From: CAVWCW01 sp963753615
GTDB lineage: Bacteria > Pseudomonadota > Gammaproteobacteria > Chromatiales > Chromatiaceae
Assembly: GCA_963753615.1 (NCBI GenBank)
Contig: CAVWCW010000003.1
Span: forward strand, 310,001-374,000
Length of the DNA stretch: 64,000 nucleotides
Reading direction: 5' to 3'
Both the position numbers and the translations under genes were made by a program. A model generated the notes under the pieces. That model saw only the letters and a list, made by a program, of their open reading frames with translations, made no database searches and had not been told where the DNA came from. Shown piece after piece: positions 16,863-25,705 of this stretch (position 1 is its first letter; each line of letters opens with the position of its first letter).

Positions 16863-17805
16863 CGTCGGTCTCCCGGTTCGGTTCGGCGCCGAACGGATTG
16901 CGCCCCACCAGCAGGCCGCCGAGGGCGAAGTTGACGATGACCTCCCCCAGGCGGTCCAGGCCCACCACCAGGATGGTCATCTGAAAATCCAGTCCTGCCA
17001 GGTGGGCCATGGTGGCTACCAGGAACTCGCGCACGCCAATGGCCCCGGGCACGACGCTGGCCAGCCGGGCGAAGATGGTGGCCGAATTGATCAGTAGGCA
17101 GGCGAGAAAGGCGACCTCGACCTGCAGGACGGAGAAAGCAAACTGCAGGCGCAGACCGGCGGTGAGAAACAGGGCCAGCACGATGCCCGACAGCGGCGGC
17201 AGCAGCCCCGTGAAATGGGTGCGGGCGTATTCCAGCTTGCCGCCCAGGCCGCGCAGCTGGGGTTGCAGCCCTGCCGGGACCGGCACCAGGGTGAAAATTC
17301 CGCTCAGCATTACCAGGGCAAGGGCGCCGCTCAACCAGGGGGATTGCCCGGTGAGCAGGGCCCCGATCATGCCCAGCAAGCCGTTTGCGGAGATGCTGAG
17401 GAGAAAAGTGTACAGGCTCACCCCCGCATAGAACCCGTAACCGATGCCATAGTGGCGTGCCAGCAATACGCCCTTGGCGATCAGCCCGCCGGACAGCGGC
17501 AGGTAGTTGCCCAGGGTGTTCACCACCGCGAGGCGGGTGCCGACCAGCAGGGAGATGCGGCGCTCCAGCGAGAAAGAGACCTGATTCAGCGCCCCGCGCA
17601 GCACGGTGGTGGCCAGGGCCAGCAGAATAACCAGCAGAAAGCTGCCGGCATTGTCCCATCCCAGCGCGGCGAAGGCCGAGCGCTTCTGATACACCACATA
17701 GGCCAGCAGCGCGAAGAACAGCAGATAGGAGAGGACGACGATCCACAGCCGCCCGCGTCCCGGCTGGGGCTTGCGATCGGTTGGGGGGCTGGCGTCTGGC
17801 TCCAT
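16840..17805 (-). CDS. UPF0104 / flippase-like membrane protein
   Basis: This 321-residue protein is mostly hydrophobic, with about eight membrane segments beginning at LWIVVLSYLLFFALLAYVVY. It has family features such as VNTLGNYLPLSGGLIAKGVL and SVVPGAIGVREFLVATMA. The family includes the membrane part of lysylphosphatidylglycerol synthase and proteins proposed to flip lipids. Here its place next to a GT4 gene suggests movement of a glycan-lipid or donor across the membrane, which is inference. Confidence 0.82.
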   Translation of the reverse strand: MEPDASPPTDRKPQPGRGRLWIVVLSYLLFFALLAYVVYQKRSAFAALGWDNAGSFLLVILLALATTVLRGALNQVSFSLERRISLLVGTRLAVVNTLGNYLPLSGGLIAKGVLLARHYGIGYGFYAGVSLYTFLLSISANGLLGMIGALLTGQSPWLSGALALVMLSGIFTLVPVPAGLQPQLRGLGGKLEYARTHFTGLLPPLSGIVLALFLTAGLRLQFAFSVLQVEVAFLACLLINSATIFARLASVVPGAIGVREFLVATMAHLAGLDFQMTILVVGLDRLGEVIVNFALGGLLVGRNPFGAEPNRETDVARTDRS

Positions 17806-17861
17806 GGCGGGTAGGGACCTCGGGCTCTGCGGCGGGCAGCCCGCTACTCTAGCAGAAGGCG

Positions 17862-19298
17862 TCAGCGGTCGGTAGCGACCGCCCCCGGCCCGGCAGCCGC
17901 CCCCAGTTCCCGCAGTGCCGCCTCCTGCCCGAACAACCGAAACAGGGGGGCGGCCTTGTCGAGGGTTTCGAGGTATTCCGCCGCCGTCTCCGAATCGGCC
18001 ACGATGCCCCCGCCGGCCCAGAAGCTGGCCTGGCCGCCGCGCAGCACCAGGGTGCGGATAGCGATATTGCTGTCCATTGCGCCGTCGAAACCGAGATAAC
18101 CGATGCTGCCGCAGTATATCCCGCGCCGGTGGGACTCCAGTTCTTCGATGATCTGCATGGCGCGGATCTTGGGGGCCCCGGTGATCGAGCCGCCGGGAAA
18201 GCAGCCCCGCAACAGGTCCAGCGCGGTCCGGCCCGGGGCCAGGCGTCCCCGTACGGTGCTCACCAGGTGGTGGACGCTGGCGAAGCTCTCCAACTCGAAC
18301 AACCCCGGCACCGCGATGCTGCCCGGCGCGCAGTTCTTGCCCAGGTCGTTGCGCAGCAGGTCGACGATCATCAGGTTTTCCGCCCGGTTCTTGGGGCTGG
18401 CCTGGAGTTCCGCCGCACGCCCTTGGTCGCGCAGGGGATCGGCGTCCCGGGGGCAGGTGCCCTTGATCGGACGGGTCTCTACCGCTCCGTCGCGCAACTG
18501 CAGAAAGCGTTCCGGGGACGCGCTGAGCACTTGCCCGCCAGGCATATTCAGGTAGGCGCCGAAGGGTGCCGGGTTGAGCTGGCGCAGGGCCAGATAGGTG
18601 GCCCAGGGGTCGCCGGTCACCGCCAGGGTGAAGCGCTGGGCGAAATTGACCTGGTAGCAGTCCCCGTCGCGGATGTAGCGCTGGATGCGGGCGAAGCGCT
18701 CGGCGTATTCCGGGTAGCTGAAGCTGGCCCGGATCGGGCCGATGGCGCGGCAGGCCGGGCTCGCTTGCGGCCCGCGTCCGGCGCCGAAACGGGCCGCCAG
18801 CCGGGTCCAGCGCTCGCGGGTTCTGCGGTCGCGGCCCTGGCCGACGAGCCAGCTCCGGCGCTCATCGTGGTCCACCACCAGGGCCCAGTCGTAGATGCCG
18901 ACCGCCATTTCCGGCAGGGCGTCGCCGGGGGCGGCCAATTCGGGCAAATCCTCCAGGCGCCGCCCCAGATCGTAGCCGAAGCAGCCCAGCGCACCGCCGG
19001 CGAAAGGCAGCCCGGCGGGCGCGGGCACCCCGGGCCCGAGGCTGGACCGGAGCAGCGCGAAGGGGTCGTCCCGGCTGCGGCGCTTGCCTCGCCGGTCGTG
19101 GATCTCGGTCCAGTCGCCGCGGGTCACCAGGGTGGCCATGGGATCGGAACTCAGGATGTCGAAACGGCCCCGGCCGCAATCCGGGCGCCCGCTGTCGAGC
19201 AGCACCGCCCAAGGCTCGTCCGCCAGGGCGCCGAACAGCTCGGCGCCGCTCGGGCCATAGGGCAGTTCCTGCAACAGGGGCGGCTGGGGTGAGGGCAT
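17862..19298 (-). CDS. pabB: Aminodeoxychorismate synthase component I
   Basis: The 478-residue protein belongs to the chorismate-binding family: PAPFGAYLNMPGGQVLSASP, ERFLQL, TRPIKGTCPRD, ENLMIVDLLRNDLGK, and FPGGSITGAPKIRAMQIIEE are all in order. The C-terminal half is the catalytic part; the N-terminus has the usual divergent domain. PabB converts chorismate with ammonia from PabA to 4-amino-4-deoxychorismate for folate. PabB is preferred over TrpE because of the PIKGT signature and the lack of trp neighbours. No pabA or pabC gene is close by. Confidence 0.9.
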   Translation of the reverse strand: MPSPQPPLLQELPYGPSGAELFGALADEPWAVLLDSGRPDCGRGRFDILSSDPMATLVTRGDWTEIHDRRGKRRSRDDPFALLRSSLGPGVPAPAGLPFAGGALGCFGYDLGRRLEDLPELAAPGDALPEMAVGIYDWALVVDHDERRSWLVGQGRDRRTRERWTRLAARFGAGRGPQASPACRAIGPIRASFSYPEYAERFARIQRYIRDGDCYQVNFAQRFTLAVTGDPWATYLALRQLNPAPFGAYLNMPGGQVLSASPERFLQLRDGAVETRPIKGTCPRDADPLRDQGRAAELQASPKNRAENLMIVDLLRNDLGKNCAPGSIAVPGLFELESFASVHHLVSTVRGRLAPGRTALDLLRGCFPGGSITGAPKIRAMQIIEELESHRRGIYCGSIGYLGFDGAMDSNIAIRTLVLRGGQASFWAGGGIVADSETAAEYLETLDKAAPLFRLFGQEAALRELGAAAGPGAVATDR

Positions 19299-19453
19299 CG
19301 GGGATCCGGGTCAGGGTGGTGGCCTGGGGGCCCTTGCGGTGGCGTTGCTTTTACTTCAGGGTAGCTCTCGGCGCTTTCGTTCAACGATCGAGAGAGGGGG
19401 ACTGTAGTTGATTCCGAGCCTCGGCTGCAAACCGCGATTGGCCCTGGACGCCA

Positions 19454-20146
19454 ATGCCTGAACGGGCGGAATGGCGCCGGGTGACGGCCCCGCCGCCGCT
19501 GACGGCGGGCGAAATCCACTGCTGGCGCTTCGATCTGGGGCCGGGCCCGGCCGGGACCGAAGCAGCCCTGGCCCGTTGGCTGAGTGCGGACGAGCGCAAG
19601 CGGGCGGCGCGGTATTTGGCGCCCGTCGCCGGCGAGCGCTTCCGGCGCGCCCGGGGGCTGCTGCGCTGGGTGTTGGCGGGCTACCTCGGCCGGCCGCCGG
19701 CGCACTTGGCGTTCCGCTACCTGGGCCAGGGAAAGCCGGCCCTGACCGGGGCGGAGTTGCAGTTCAATCTCAGCCACTCCGGCGACCTGGCCCTGCTGGC
19801 GGTGGCCCGAGACCTGCCCCTGGGTATCGACCTGGAGCGGCTGGATTCCGGCAAGCAGTTGCTGGCGATCGCGCGCCGGGTGTTTCCTGCCGCGCGCTGT
19901 CGCGAACTGGAGGCGTTGGAAGGGGGACTGCGGGTACATGGTTTCTACCAGGATTGGACCGCAATGGAGGCCCGCGTGAAGGCGCGCGGAGATGGCGTGT
20001 TCCGGCAGCTTCGCAGCGGCGGGGAGGCGGACTGGCCGGTGCGCCACTGGTGCCCGGTCGACGGTTATCTGGCCGCCTTGGCCGCGCCACATCTTCCGGA
20101 AGAGGCCGACGCCTGGGTCTGGTTGAAACCTCAGTTGCCGGAATAG
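19454..20146 (+). CDS. 4'-phosphopantetheinyl transferase (Sfp type)
   Basis: This 230-residue protein shows the Sfp-family motifs: FNLSHSGDLALLAVARDLPL, then GIDLERL (magnesium-binding Asp and Glu), then FYQDWTAMEARVKARGDGVF. In the last motif the usual WxxKE lysine is methionine, while the glutamate and the later lysine are kept. It would transfer phosphopantetheine from CoA to a carrier protein; no polyketide or peptide synthase is in the window, so the target may be the fatty acid carrier. It is divergent from pabB. Confidence 0.85.
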   Translation: MPERAEWRRVTAPPPLTAGEIHCWRFDLGPGPAGTEAALARWLSADERKRAARYLAPVAGERFRRARGLLRWVLAGYLGRPPAHLAFRYLGQGKPALTGAELQFNLSHSGDLALLAVARDLPLGIDLERLDSGKQLLAIARRVFPAARCRELEALEGGLRVHGFYQDWTAMEARVKARGDGVFRQLRSGGEADWPVRHWCPVDGYLAALAAPHLPEEADAWVWLKPQLPE

Positions 20147-20160
20147 CGGTTGCAGTGATT

Positions 20161-21996
20161 TCAGACTTGGGCGGCGAGGTAGATGAACAGATTGGAGTGC
20201 AGCAGGCTCGCCGTGGCGAGCAGGCCGGCCAGGGTGGCCAAGGCCCGGTGACGCCAGCGATAGAGCGGGAGCAGCGCCGTCAGCACCAGGCAGGCGGCGA
20301 ACGGAAAATAGTAACGGGCCTGAATTCCCCCGAGATAGGCGGTGTGCTGGTGACTGGCGAAGACCTTGGCGAAATGGACCAGGGCGAAGATCAGCAGCGT
20401 CATTACCCCCAGCTTGGCTACCAGGAACAGGTGTCGAGCCGGGGCGAAGCTTCGGGTAGGGATCAGCAGTCCCCACAGGGCGCCCAGAGGAATCAGGAAC
20501 AGGGCGGTATGGCTGGACCAGGCAGCGCGGGGAAGGTCGGTCTGGTGGCTGACGATACCGGCCCAGGACAGCCGCAGGTAGCGTAGGAAGTGCTCCAGGT
20601 ATTCGAGGAACGGCAAGACCTCCATACCGGGTTGGCGCCGATAGGCGGTTTTTCCGAAGATCGGCAGGAGCTTCCCGTAGTGGGCGACGGTATAGCCGTG
20701 GTAGGCCAGCGGCAGCGCCGCCCCAAGCGCGAGCGGCAGGGCGAAGCGCGCTGCCAGCTCGCGGGGGGTTGCGCCGGCGCGCCACAGGGTGAGCAGCAGC
20801 AGGATCACGAATATCCCGGCCTGCAGGCCGACCGTGACTTTGGCCAGCAGGGCGCTGCACAACCCCAGCCCGAGCAGCCAGCCTGCGACGGCATTTCGTT
20901 CCATGGCCGCGAGGGCGCCGGCCAACAAGACCGCGCCGCTAAAGATCGCCAGGTTGTCGTTGTTCACGCTGGCCGCCAGGTAGGGGAGCATCGGTATCGA
21001 GGTCAGTCCCAGCGCGTACAGGAAGTGCAACGGCAGCGGCAGGCTCTGACGCATGACGAGCCAGAACAGCAGCGCCAGGCCGGCGGCGGCGAGCCCCAGA
21101 TTGAGCAGGCGCAGGCTGTGCCACTGGCGCATTACCGCCGGTGCCGAATCGCCGCTGAACGGGGTGAACAGCAGGTAATACAGCGGCGGATGCCCCAGGT
21201 AGCTGACCTCCCCGGTGGGCTTGCCGGACCAAAAATAGATCTGCATCCGTTCGAAATCCGGGTACCAGCGGCCGGTCTCCTCCAGATGGGCGATATAGGA
21301 GAGGTGGGCGCGTTCGTCCGGGGCCTTGCCGCGCGGGATCTGTGCGGCGTAAAACACGGCCTGGAACAGAAAAAAGGCGAAGAACAGGCCGTAGACATAA
21401 AGCTTTGGGTGCTCGTCCGGGGGCAGGCGCCGCACTAACCGCAGCAGTCCGAACAGGGCGAGCCCGGATAACAGCCAAAGCAGCAGCCTTTCCGAACCGG
21501 GCTCGGTCCCCGCCTGCAGCCCCGCCAGCGAGATCTCGACCTGGGCCTGCTCGGCCTCCTGGCGGAGCCTCACGCCGCCCGTGACGGGCTCGATGGACCG
21601 AACCCCGTGCAAGTCCAAGACATCCTTGGGCTCGGCCGCATAGGCGCCGCGCACCAAGGGGTGGCGGACGTTCAGGCGCAGCCCGCGAATCGTTAGCTCG
21701 CTACCGACGGGCAGCCTGAGTTCCAGGCGGGCTCGGGCTGGCAGTTCGTTGCGTAAGGAGATGCGGGCGCTCGCCCTTCCTTGGGGCGGTTGGGCCCGGA
21801 TCGGCAGGAGCGCCTGTTTCCCGGAGCGCTGGAATGCTCCGTTGCCGCTACCCAGGGAGAAGGCCGCCGAGCCATCGGCCTGCGACCGGTAGTCCAGTTC
21901 CAACCAAACTTCCAGGGGGCGTCCCCCCAGGTACCAGAGCAGCAGCAATGCCGCGGCCAGGGCCAGGGCGAGATCGTTGCGGAGGGAGGGGTCCAT
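20161..21996 (-). CDS. Large multi-pass membrane protein, GT-C-like (DUF2142 type)
   Basis: The 611-residue protein starts with a membrane helix (LALALAAALLLLWYLGGRPL). It then has a periplasmic beta-rich region of about 170 residues, and about ten further helices. The loop after the next helix carries AQIPRGKAPDERAHLSYIAH, whose acidic pair is typical of GT-C enzymes that use lipid-linked sugars. Further on are YLGHPPLYYLLFTPF and a long hydrophobic C-terminal half. The start at ATG 21996 avoids overlap with galE; the frame itself is open to 22695. A role in glycan transfer at the outer face of the inner membrane is inferred. Confidence 0.75.
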   Translation of the reverse strand: MDPSLRNDLALALAAALLLLWYLGGRPLEVWLELDYRSQADGSAAFSLGSGNGAFQRSGKQALLPIRAQPPQGRASARISLRNELPARARLELRLPVGSELTIRGLRLNVRHPLVRGAYAAEPKDVLDLHGVRSIEPVTGGVRLRQEAEQAQVEISLAGLQAGTEPGSERLLLWLLSGLALFGLLRLVRRLPPDEHPKLYVYGLFFAFFLFQAVFYAAQIPRGKAPDERAHLSYIAHLEETGRWYPDFERMQIYFWSGKPTGEVSYLGHPPLYYLLFTPFSGDSAPAVMRQWHSLRLLNLGLAAAGLALLFWLVMRQSLPLPLHFLYALGLTSIPMLPYLAASVNNDNLAIFSGAVLLAGALAAMERNAVAGWLLGLGLCSALLAKVTVGLQAGIFVILLLLTLWRAGATPRELAARFALPLALGAALPLAYHGYTVAHYGKLLPIFGKTAYRRQPGMEVLPFLEYLEHFLRYLRLSWAGIVSHQTDLPRAAWSSHTALFLIPLGALWGLLIPTRSFAPARHLFLVAKLGVMTLLIFALVHFAKVFASHQHTAYLGGIQARYYFPFAACLVLTALLPLYRWRHRALATLAGLLATASLLHSNLFIYLAAQV

Positions 21997-22200
21997 GGCC
22001 TGCTCTCGGGGGCGAAATCGGGCGGCGTCGGGCCGAAGCCGGCCGAGCTTGTCGATCAATTCCGGGATGTTACCAAGTTTTGCCCGTTGGCGCGGAGCAA
22101 TCCCAGGACCCCGCCACCGCCTGCGCCGGCATGACCGGGGGCCCCGGGCCCGGTATGATTGGCGGCCTTGTCGAATTACAGCAGCAAGGGCGGAAACTCG

Positions 22201-23196
22201 ATGTCGCAGAACGGTATCATGGTAACCGGCGGTGCCGGTTACATTGGCAGCCATGTGGTGCGTCGTCTCGGGGAGGCCGGCGAACGGCTGGTGATCCTGG
22301 ATAATCTTTCCAGTGGATTCCGAGAGTCCGTGCTCTACGGCGACCTGGTGGAGGGCGATACCGGCGACTGGGCCCTGGTGGCCGAGGTGCTGCGGGACTA
22401 CCAGGTGGACACCGTGCTTCACTTTGCCGCCCACACGGTGGTGCCGGAGTCGGTAACCGATCCGCTCAAATACTACCGCAACAATACCTGCAATACCCGC
22501 AATCTGTTGGAGTGCAGCGCCCGGCACGGGGTGGCCCACTTCATCTTCTCGTCCACCGCTGCGGTATACGGCCTGCCCGAGGGCGGGCAGGCATGGGAGG
22601 ACAGCCCTGCGGCACCGATCAACCCTTATGGCAGCTCCAAGCTGATGTCTGAGATCATGCTGCGGGACCTCTGCGCGGCCAACCCGATGCGCCACGTGAT
22701 CCTGCGTTACTTCAACGTCGCCGGCTGTGACCCGGAGGGGCGCATCGGCCTATCGAGCACGAACTCCACCCTGCTCACCAAGGTTGCCTGCGAGGCGGCG
22801 GTGGGCAAGCGCGAATCGGTCAGCATATTCGGCACCGACTACCCGACCAAGGACGGCACCGGGGTGCGCGACTATATCCACGTCGAGGATTTAGCCGCCG
22901 CTCACGTGCTGGCGCTGGACTACCTGCGCAGGGGCGGCGCGTCCGAGACCCTGAATTGCGGCTACGGCCACGGCTACACGGTGCGGGAGATGATCGCTGC
23001 GGTGGAGCGCGCCGGCGGCGCCCCGATCGATGTGATCGAGGCGCCGCGCCGGGCCGGGGATCCGGCGGCGGTGATCGCCGGCGCCGAGCGGGTGCGCGAA
23101 CTGCTGGGCTGGGCGCCGCTGTTCGACGATCTGGACCTGATCGCCAGCACCGCCCTGGCCTGGGAGCGCAAGCTCGCGGGCCGCAACCCGGACTGA
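22201..23196 (+). CDS. galE: UDP-glucose 4-epimerase
   Basis: The 331-residue protein has the NAD-binding TGGAGYIGSHVVRRL at its start, LDNLSSG, the catalytic S/T and YxxxK set (FIFSSTAAVYG, NPYGSSKLMSEIML), the family pattern ILRYFNVAGCDPEGRIG, and DGTGVRDYIHVEDLAAAHVL. It interconverts UDP-glucose and UDP-galactose, supplying sugars to the glycosyltransferases around it. The ATG at 22201 follows an AAGGGCGGAAA purine-rich site. The gene is followed after 16 bases by uppP on the same strand, so the two likely share a transcript. Confidence 0.95.
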   Translation: MSQNGIMVTGGAGYIGSHVVRRLGEAGERLVILDNLSSGFRESVLYGDLVEGDTGDWALVAEVLRDYQVDTVLHFAAHTVVPESVTDPLKYYRNNTCNTRNLLECSARHGVAHFIFSSTAAVYGLPEGGQAWEDSPAAPINPYGSSKLMSEIMLRDLCAANPMRHVILRYFNVAGCDPEGRIGLSSTNSTLLTKVACEAAVGKRESVSIFGTDYPTKDGTGVRDYIHVEDLAAAHVLALDYLRRGGASETLNCGYGHGYTVREMIAAVERAGGAPIDVIEAPRRAGDPAAVIAGAERVRELLGWAPLFDDLDLIASTALAWERKLAGRNPD

Positions 23197-23212
23197 GGAA
23201 AGCATTCGACCC

Positions 23213-24013
23213 ATGGAACTGACACAAGCAATCATTCTGGCGCTGGTGCAGGGGCTGACCGAGTTTCTTCCGATCTCCAGCTCGGCGCACCTGATCCTCA
23301 CCCCCTACATACTGGGCTACGCGGATCAGGGGCTGGCCTTTGACGTGGCGGTACACGTCGGCACGCTGCTGGCGGTGGTGTCCTACTTTCGGCAGCAGAT
23401 CTGGGACATGCTGCGAGACTTTTTCGCCAACCTGTTCGGTGCCGCCGCCACCGCCAACTCGCGCCTGGCCTGGGCGGTGATCCTGGGCACCATTCCCGTC
23501 GGCATCGCGGGCCTGCTGTTCAAAGGCGTGGTGGAGAACCAATTGCGTTCGGATCTGGTGATCGCCCTGGCCACCATCGGTTTCGGTCTGCTTCTGTGGC
23601 TGGCGGACCGCAGTGGCCGGCGCACCCGCGACGAGCACAGCCTGCGCTGGAGCGATGCCCTGATCGTCGGCGCCTTCCAGGCCCTGGCGCTGATCCCCGG
23701 TACCTCGCGCTCCGGCATTACCATGACGGCCGGGCTGTTCCTGGGCCTGACCCGCGAGGCCGCCTCGCGCTTTTCCTTCCTGCTCTCCATCCCCACCATA
23801 ACCCTGTCCGGGGGGCTGATCACTTTGGATCTGGTGCAGAGCGAAATGGCGGTGGACTGGGCCGCCTTGGGGGTTGGCGTGCTGCTTTCGTTTCTCACCG
23901 CCTATGCCTGCATCCATTACTTCCTCAGCTTTATCGAGCGGGTCGGGATGCTGCCCTTCGTCATTTACCGGCTGCTTCTGGGCGGCGGCCTTCTTCTGTT
24001 TGTGTTCCTGTAG
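23213..24013 (+). CDS. uppP: Undecaprenyl-diphosphatase
   Basis: A 266-residue polytopic protein with both family signatures: the EFLPISSSAHLIL motif near residue 20 and the PGTSRSGITMTAGLFLG motif with the essential arginine and serine near residue 165. UppP (BacA) recycles undecaprenyl diphosphate to the monophosphate carrier for peptidoglycan and exported glycans. The location behind galE and near lipid-carrier glycosyltransferases fits that role. Confidence 0.97.
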   Translation: MELTQAIILALVQGLTEFLPISSSAHLILTPYILGYADQGLAFDVAVHVGTLLAVVSYFRQQIWDMLRDFFANLFGAAATANSRLAWAVILGTIPVGIAGLLFKGVVENQLRSDLVIALATIGFGLLLWLADRSGRRTRDEHSLRWSDALIVGAFQALALIPGTSRSGITMTAGLFLGLTREAASRFSFLLSIPTITLSGGLITLDLVQSEMAVDWAALGVGVLLSFLTAYACIHYFLSFIERVGMLPFVIYRLLLGGGLLLFVFL

Positions 24014-24128
24014 TCGCGGAGCCTGATCATCCTAGATTCCTCAGTTGATCGCTCCTTTATGATATTAACTCGTTGAAATGATAGGAATTTATTTTAAGGC
24101 AGGCCTTCACTCTCTGGGTGAATCACGC

Positions 24129-24347
24129 TGCACGATGCATTATACGTTTTCCGGGGCGCATGGTCCGGTTCTGTTCCAGACGGAACCTGACATTCCCCAC
24201 ATCCCTGTGGGTCGCCGTGTTGTAACGCCTCGGAATAGATTGACTATTCCTCGTTGTTACGCCACGGCTTTGGCTTCCTGCGTCGCTCTACCTCCTGCTT
24301 CCATGCAGTCGTTGCCCTGCACCCCGGAAAACGCACAGTGCACCGTG
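24129..24347. repeat. Short MITE-like element bounded by inverted repeats
   Basis: The 12-base core CGTTTTCCGGGG at 24145-24156 is repeated inverted at 24322-24333 (CCCCGGAAAACG), with weaker similarity in the flanks. Inside lies an imperfect 24-base stem: CCGTG..GTAAC..C..GGAATAG at 24215-24238 pairs with its inverse at 24244-24267 around a five-base loop. A small hairpin CCACA/TGTGG precedes it. No supported gene occurs between 24014 and 24369. The arrangement looks like a non-coding mobile or structured element. Confidence 0.5.
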
Positions 24348-24369
24348 TCCAACTGAGGATTTTAGGATC

Positions 24370-25110
24370 ATGCAAAACAATCCCGCCGCCGGCGTCGGTC
24401 ACCTGTTGCAGGGGCTGCGTCTGCTCAATCAACCCGGCTTGCGCCGCTTCGTGTTGATCCCTTTGCTGGTCAATATCGTCGTCTTCAGCCTGCTGATCTG
24501 GTTCGGAGTTGGCCAGTTCGAGGTGTTGCTCGACTGGCTGTTGCCGGAGGACCGCTGGTGGTCGTTTCTGAGCTGGCTGCTCTGGCCGCTGTTCGTCGTC
24601 GCCCTGGTGCTGGTGGTGTTCTTCAGTTTCACCGTGCTGGCGAACCTGATCGCGGCCCCCTTCAACGGCTTGCTGGCGGAGAAGGTGGAAAAGCACCTGG
24701 GGGGCGACCTTCCCAACGAGGATACGGATTGGAAGGCCCTGATCGCCGATATCATCCCCCGCATCTTGGTTGAACTGCGAAAGCTCTCCTATTTTCTGCT
24801 GCGCGCCATCCCGCTGCTGATTCTGTTCGTGATTCCCGGGGTCAACCTGGCGGCGCCGGTGCTTTGGTTTCTGTTCAACGCCTGGTACATGACGTTGGAG
24901 TACGGCGATTTCCCGATGGCCAACCACGGACTCAAGTTCACCGACCAGCTGCCGAAGATGCGCAGGATCCGTTTCACCGCCATCGGTTTCGGCAGCGGCC
25001 TGACCTTGCTGATGCTGGTGCCGGTGCTGAATTTCCTGGCCATGCCTGCGGCGGTGGCGGGGGCCACCGCGCTCTGGGTCAAGGAGCTGAAGCCGGAGGC
25101 CGGAAGCTGA
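24370..25110 (+). CDS. cysZ: CysZ-like membrane protein (EI24 domain)
   Basis: The 246-residue protein has the opening GLRLLNQPGLRRFVLIPLLV, a hydrophobic hairpin, the conserved LIAAPFNGLLAEKVEKHLGG, and WYMTLEYGDFPMANHGLKF, all of which match CysZ. In enterobacteria CysZ takes sulfate into the cell for assimilation. In a sulfur oxidiser this would be sulfate uptake for cysteine when reduced sulfur is low. No cys genes are adjacent, so the specific substrate is from family knowledge. Confidence 0.85.
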   Translation: MQNNPAAGVGHLLQGLRLLNQPGLRRFVLIPLLVNIVVFSLLIWFGVGQFEVLLDWLLPEDRWWSFLSWLLWPLFVVALVLVVFFSFTVLANLIAAPFNGLLAEKVEKHLGGDLPNEDTDWKALIADIIPRILVELRKLSYFLLRAIPLLILFVIPGVNLAAPVLWFLFNAWYMTLEYGDFPMANHGLKFTDQLPKMRRIRFTAIGFGSGLTLLMLVPVLNFLAMPAAVAGATALWVKELKPEAGS

Positions 25111-25302
25111 CTGCGAGTCGGGCGCGCAAGGCGAATCGAACAGCGCGTCGGGCGTCGCTCGGCGGTGGGGACAGGACCTGGCTTGTCGGCAAACAAGCGG
25201 CGGAAGGCGGTGCGCCGAGCTGGTACCCTAGGGGCTCCCTCGGGTGCTCGCGCCTGTTGCACCCTGGAATCCGGCTGACCCAAGTCTGAAGGGAACCCTG
25301 AG

Positions 25303-25692
25303 ATGGCCGAACCCGTCCTATACACATTGATGGAGACCCCGGCCCATCCGGACCTCTCGGGCCTGTACCGGCGCCTCGGCATCCAGGAGCAGCGCTTTGC
25401 CTCCATGCGCAAGGCCATCTCCCAGCTCAAGCGCCAACCGCCGGATATCGTGGTGGGGGAGTTTCGTTACGGCTACGGCAACAATTATGCCGGGGTCAAC
25501 CTGAGCAACCTGGACGTGTTCCTCTACAGCCTGCAGAAGTACGCCCCTAGGGCCAGGATCATCGTCGCCTGCGACAAGCGCGAGCTGGCCCATGCGGAGC
25601 GGCTCGGAGAGCTGTTCGCGCTGCACGGGCTGCTCACCTACCCGCTGGCGGCGGCGCAGTTGGAGCCGCTGCTGCAATCGGCGATTACTTGA
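25303..25692 (+). CDS. Conserved-looking hypothetical protein, 129 residues
   Basis: I do not recognise the family. The product is soluble with no signal peptide, mixed alpha/beta, and contains VVGEFRYGYGNNYAGVNLSN followed by LDVFLYSLQKYAPRARIIVA. The last part alternates strands and helices as in a Rossmann-like or receiver-like fold. An AAGGGA site precedes the ATG at 25303. It ends 13 bases before the sugar dehydrogenase gene on the same strand, so the two may be one transcript. Confidence 0.75.
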   Translation: MAEPVLYTLMETPAHPDLSGLYRRLGIQEQRFASMRKAISQLKRQPPDIVVGEFRYGYGNNYAGVNLSNLDVFLYSLQKYAPRARIIVACDKRELAHAERLGELFALHGLLTYPLAAAQLEPLLQSAIT

Positions 25693-25705
25693 GCGGAGAT
25701 CGATC

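Noticed and set aside
24078..24356. Plus-strand open frame of 92 codons between uppP and cysZ
   Set aside because: It runs through the inverted-repeat structure and has no family motif; the DNA repeat explains the sequence better.
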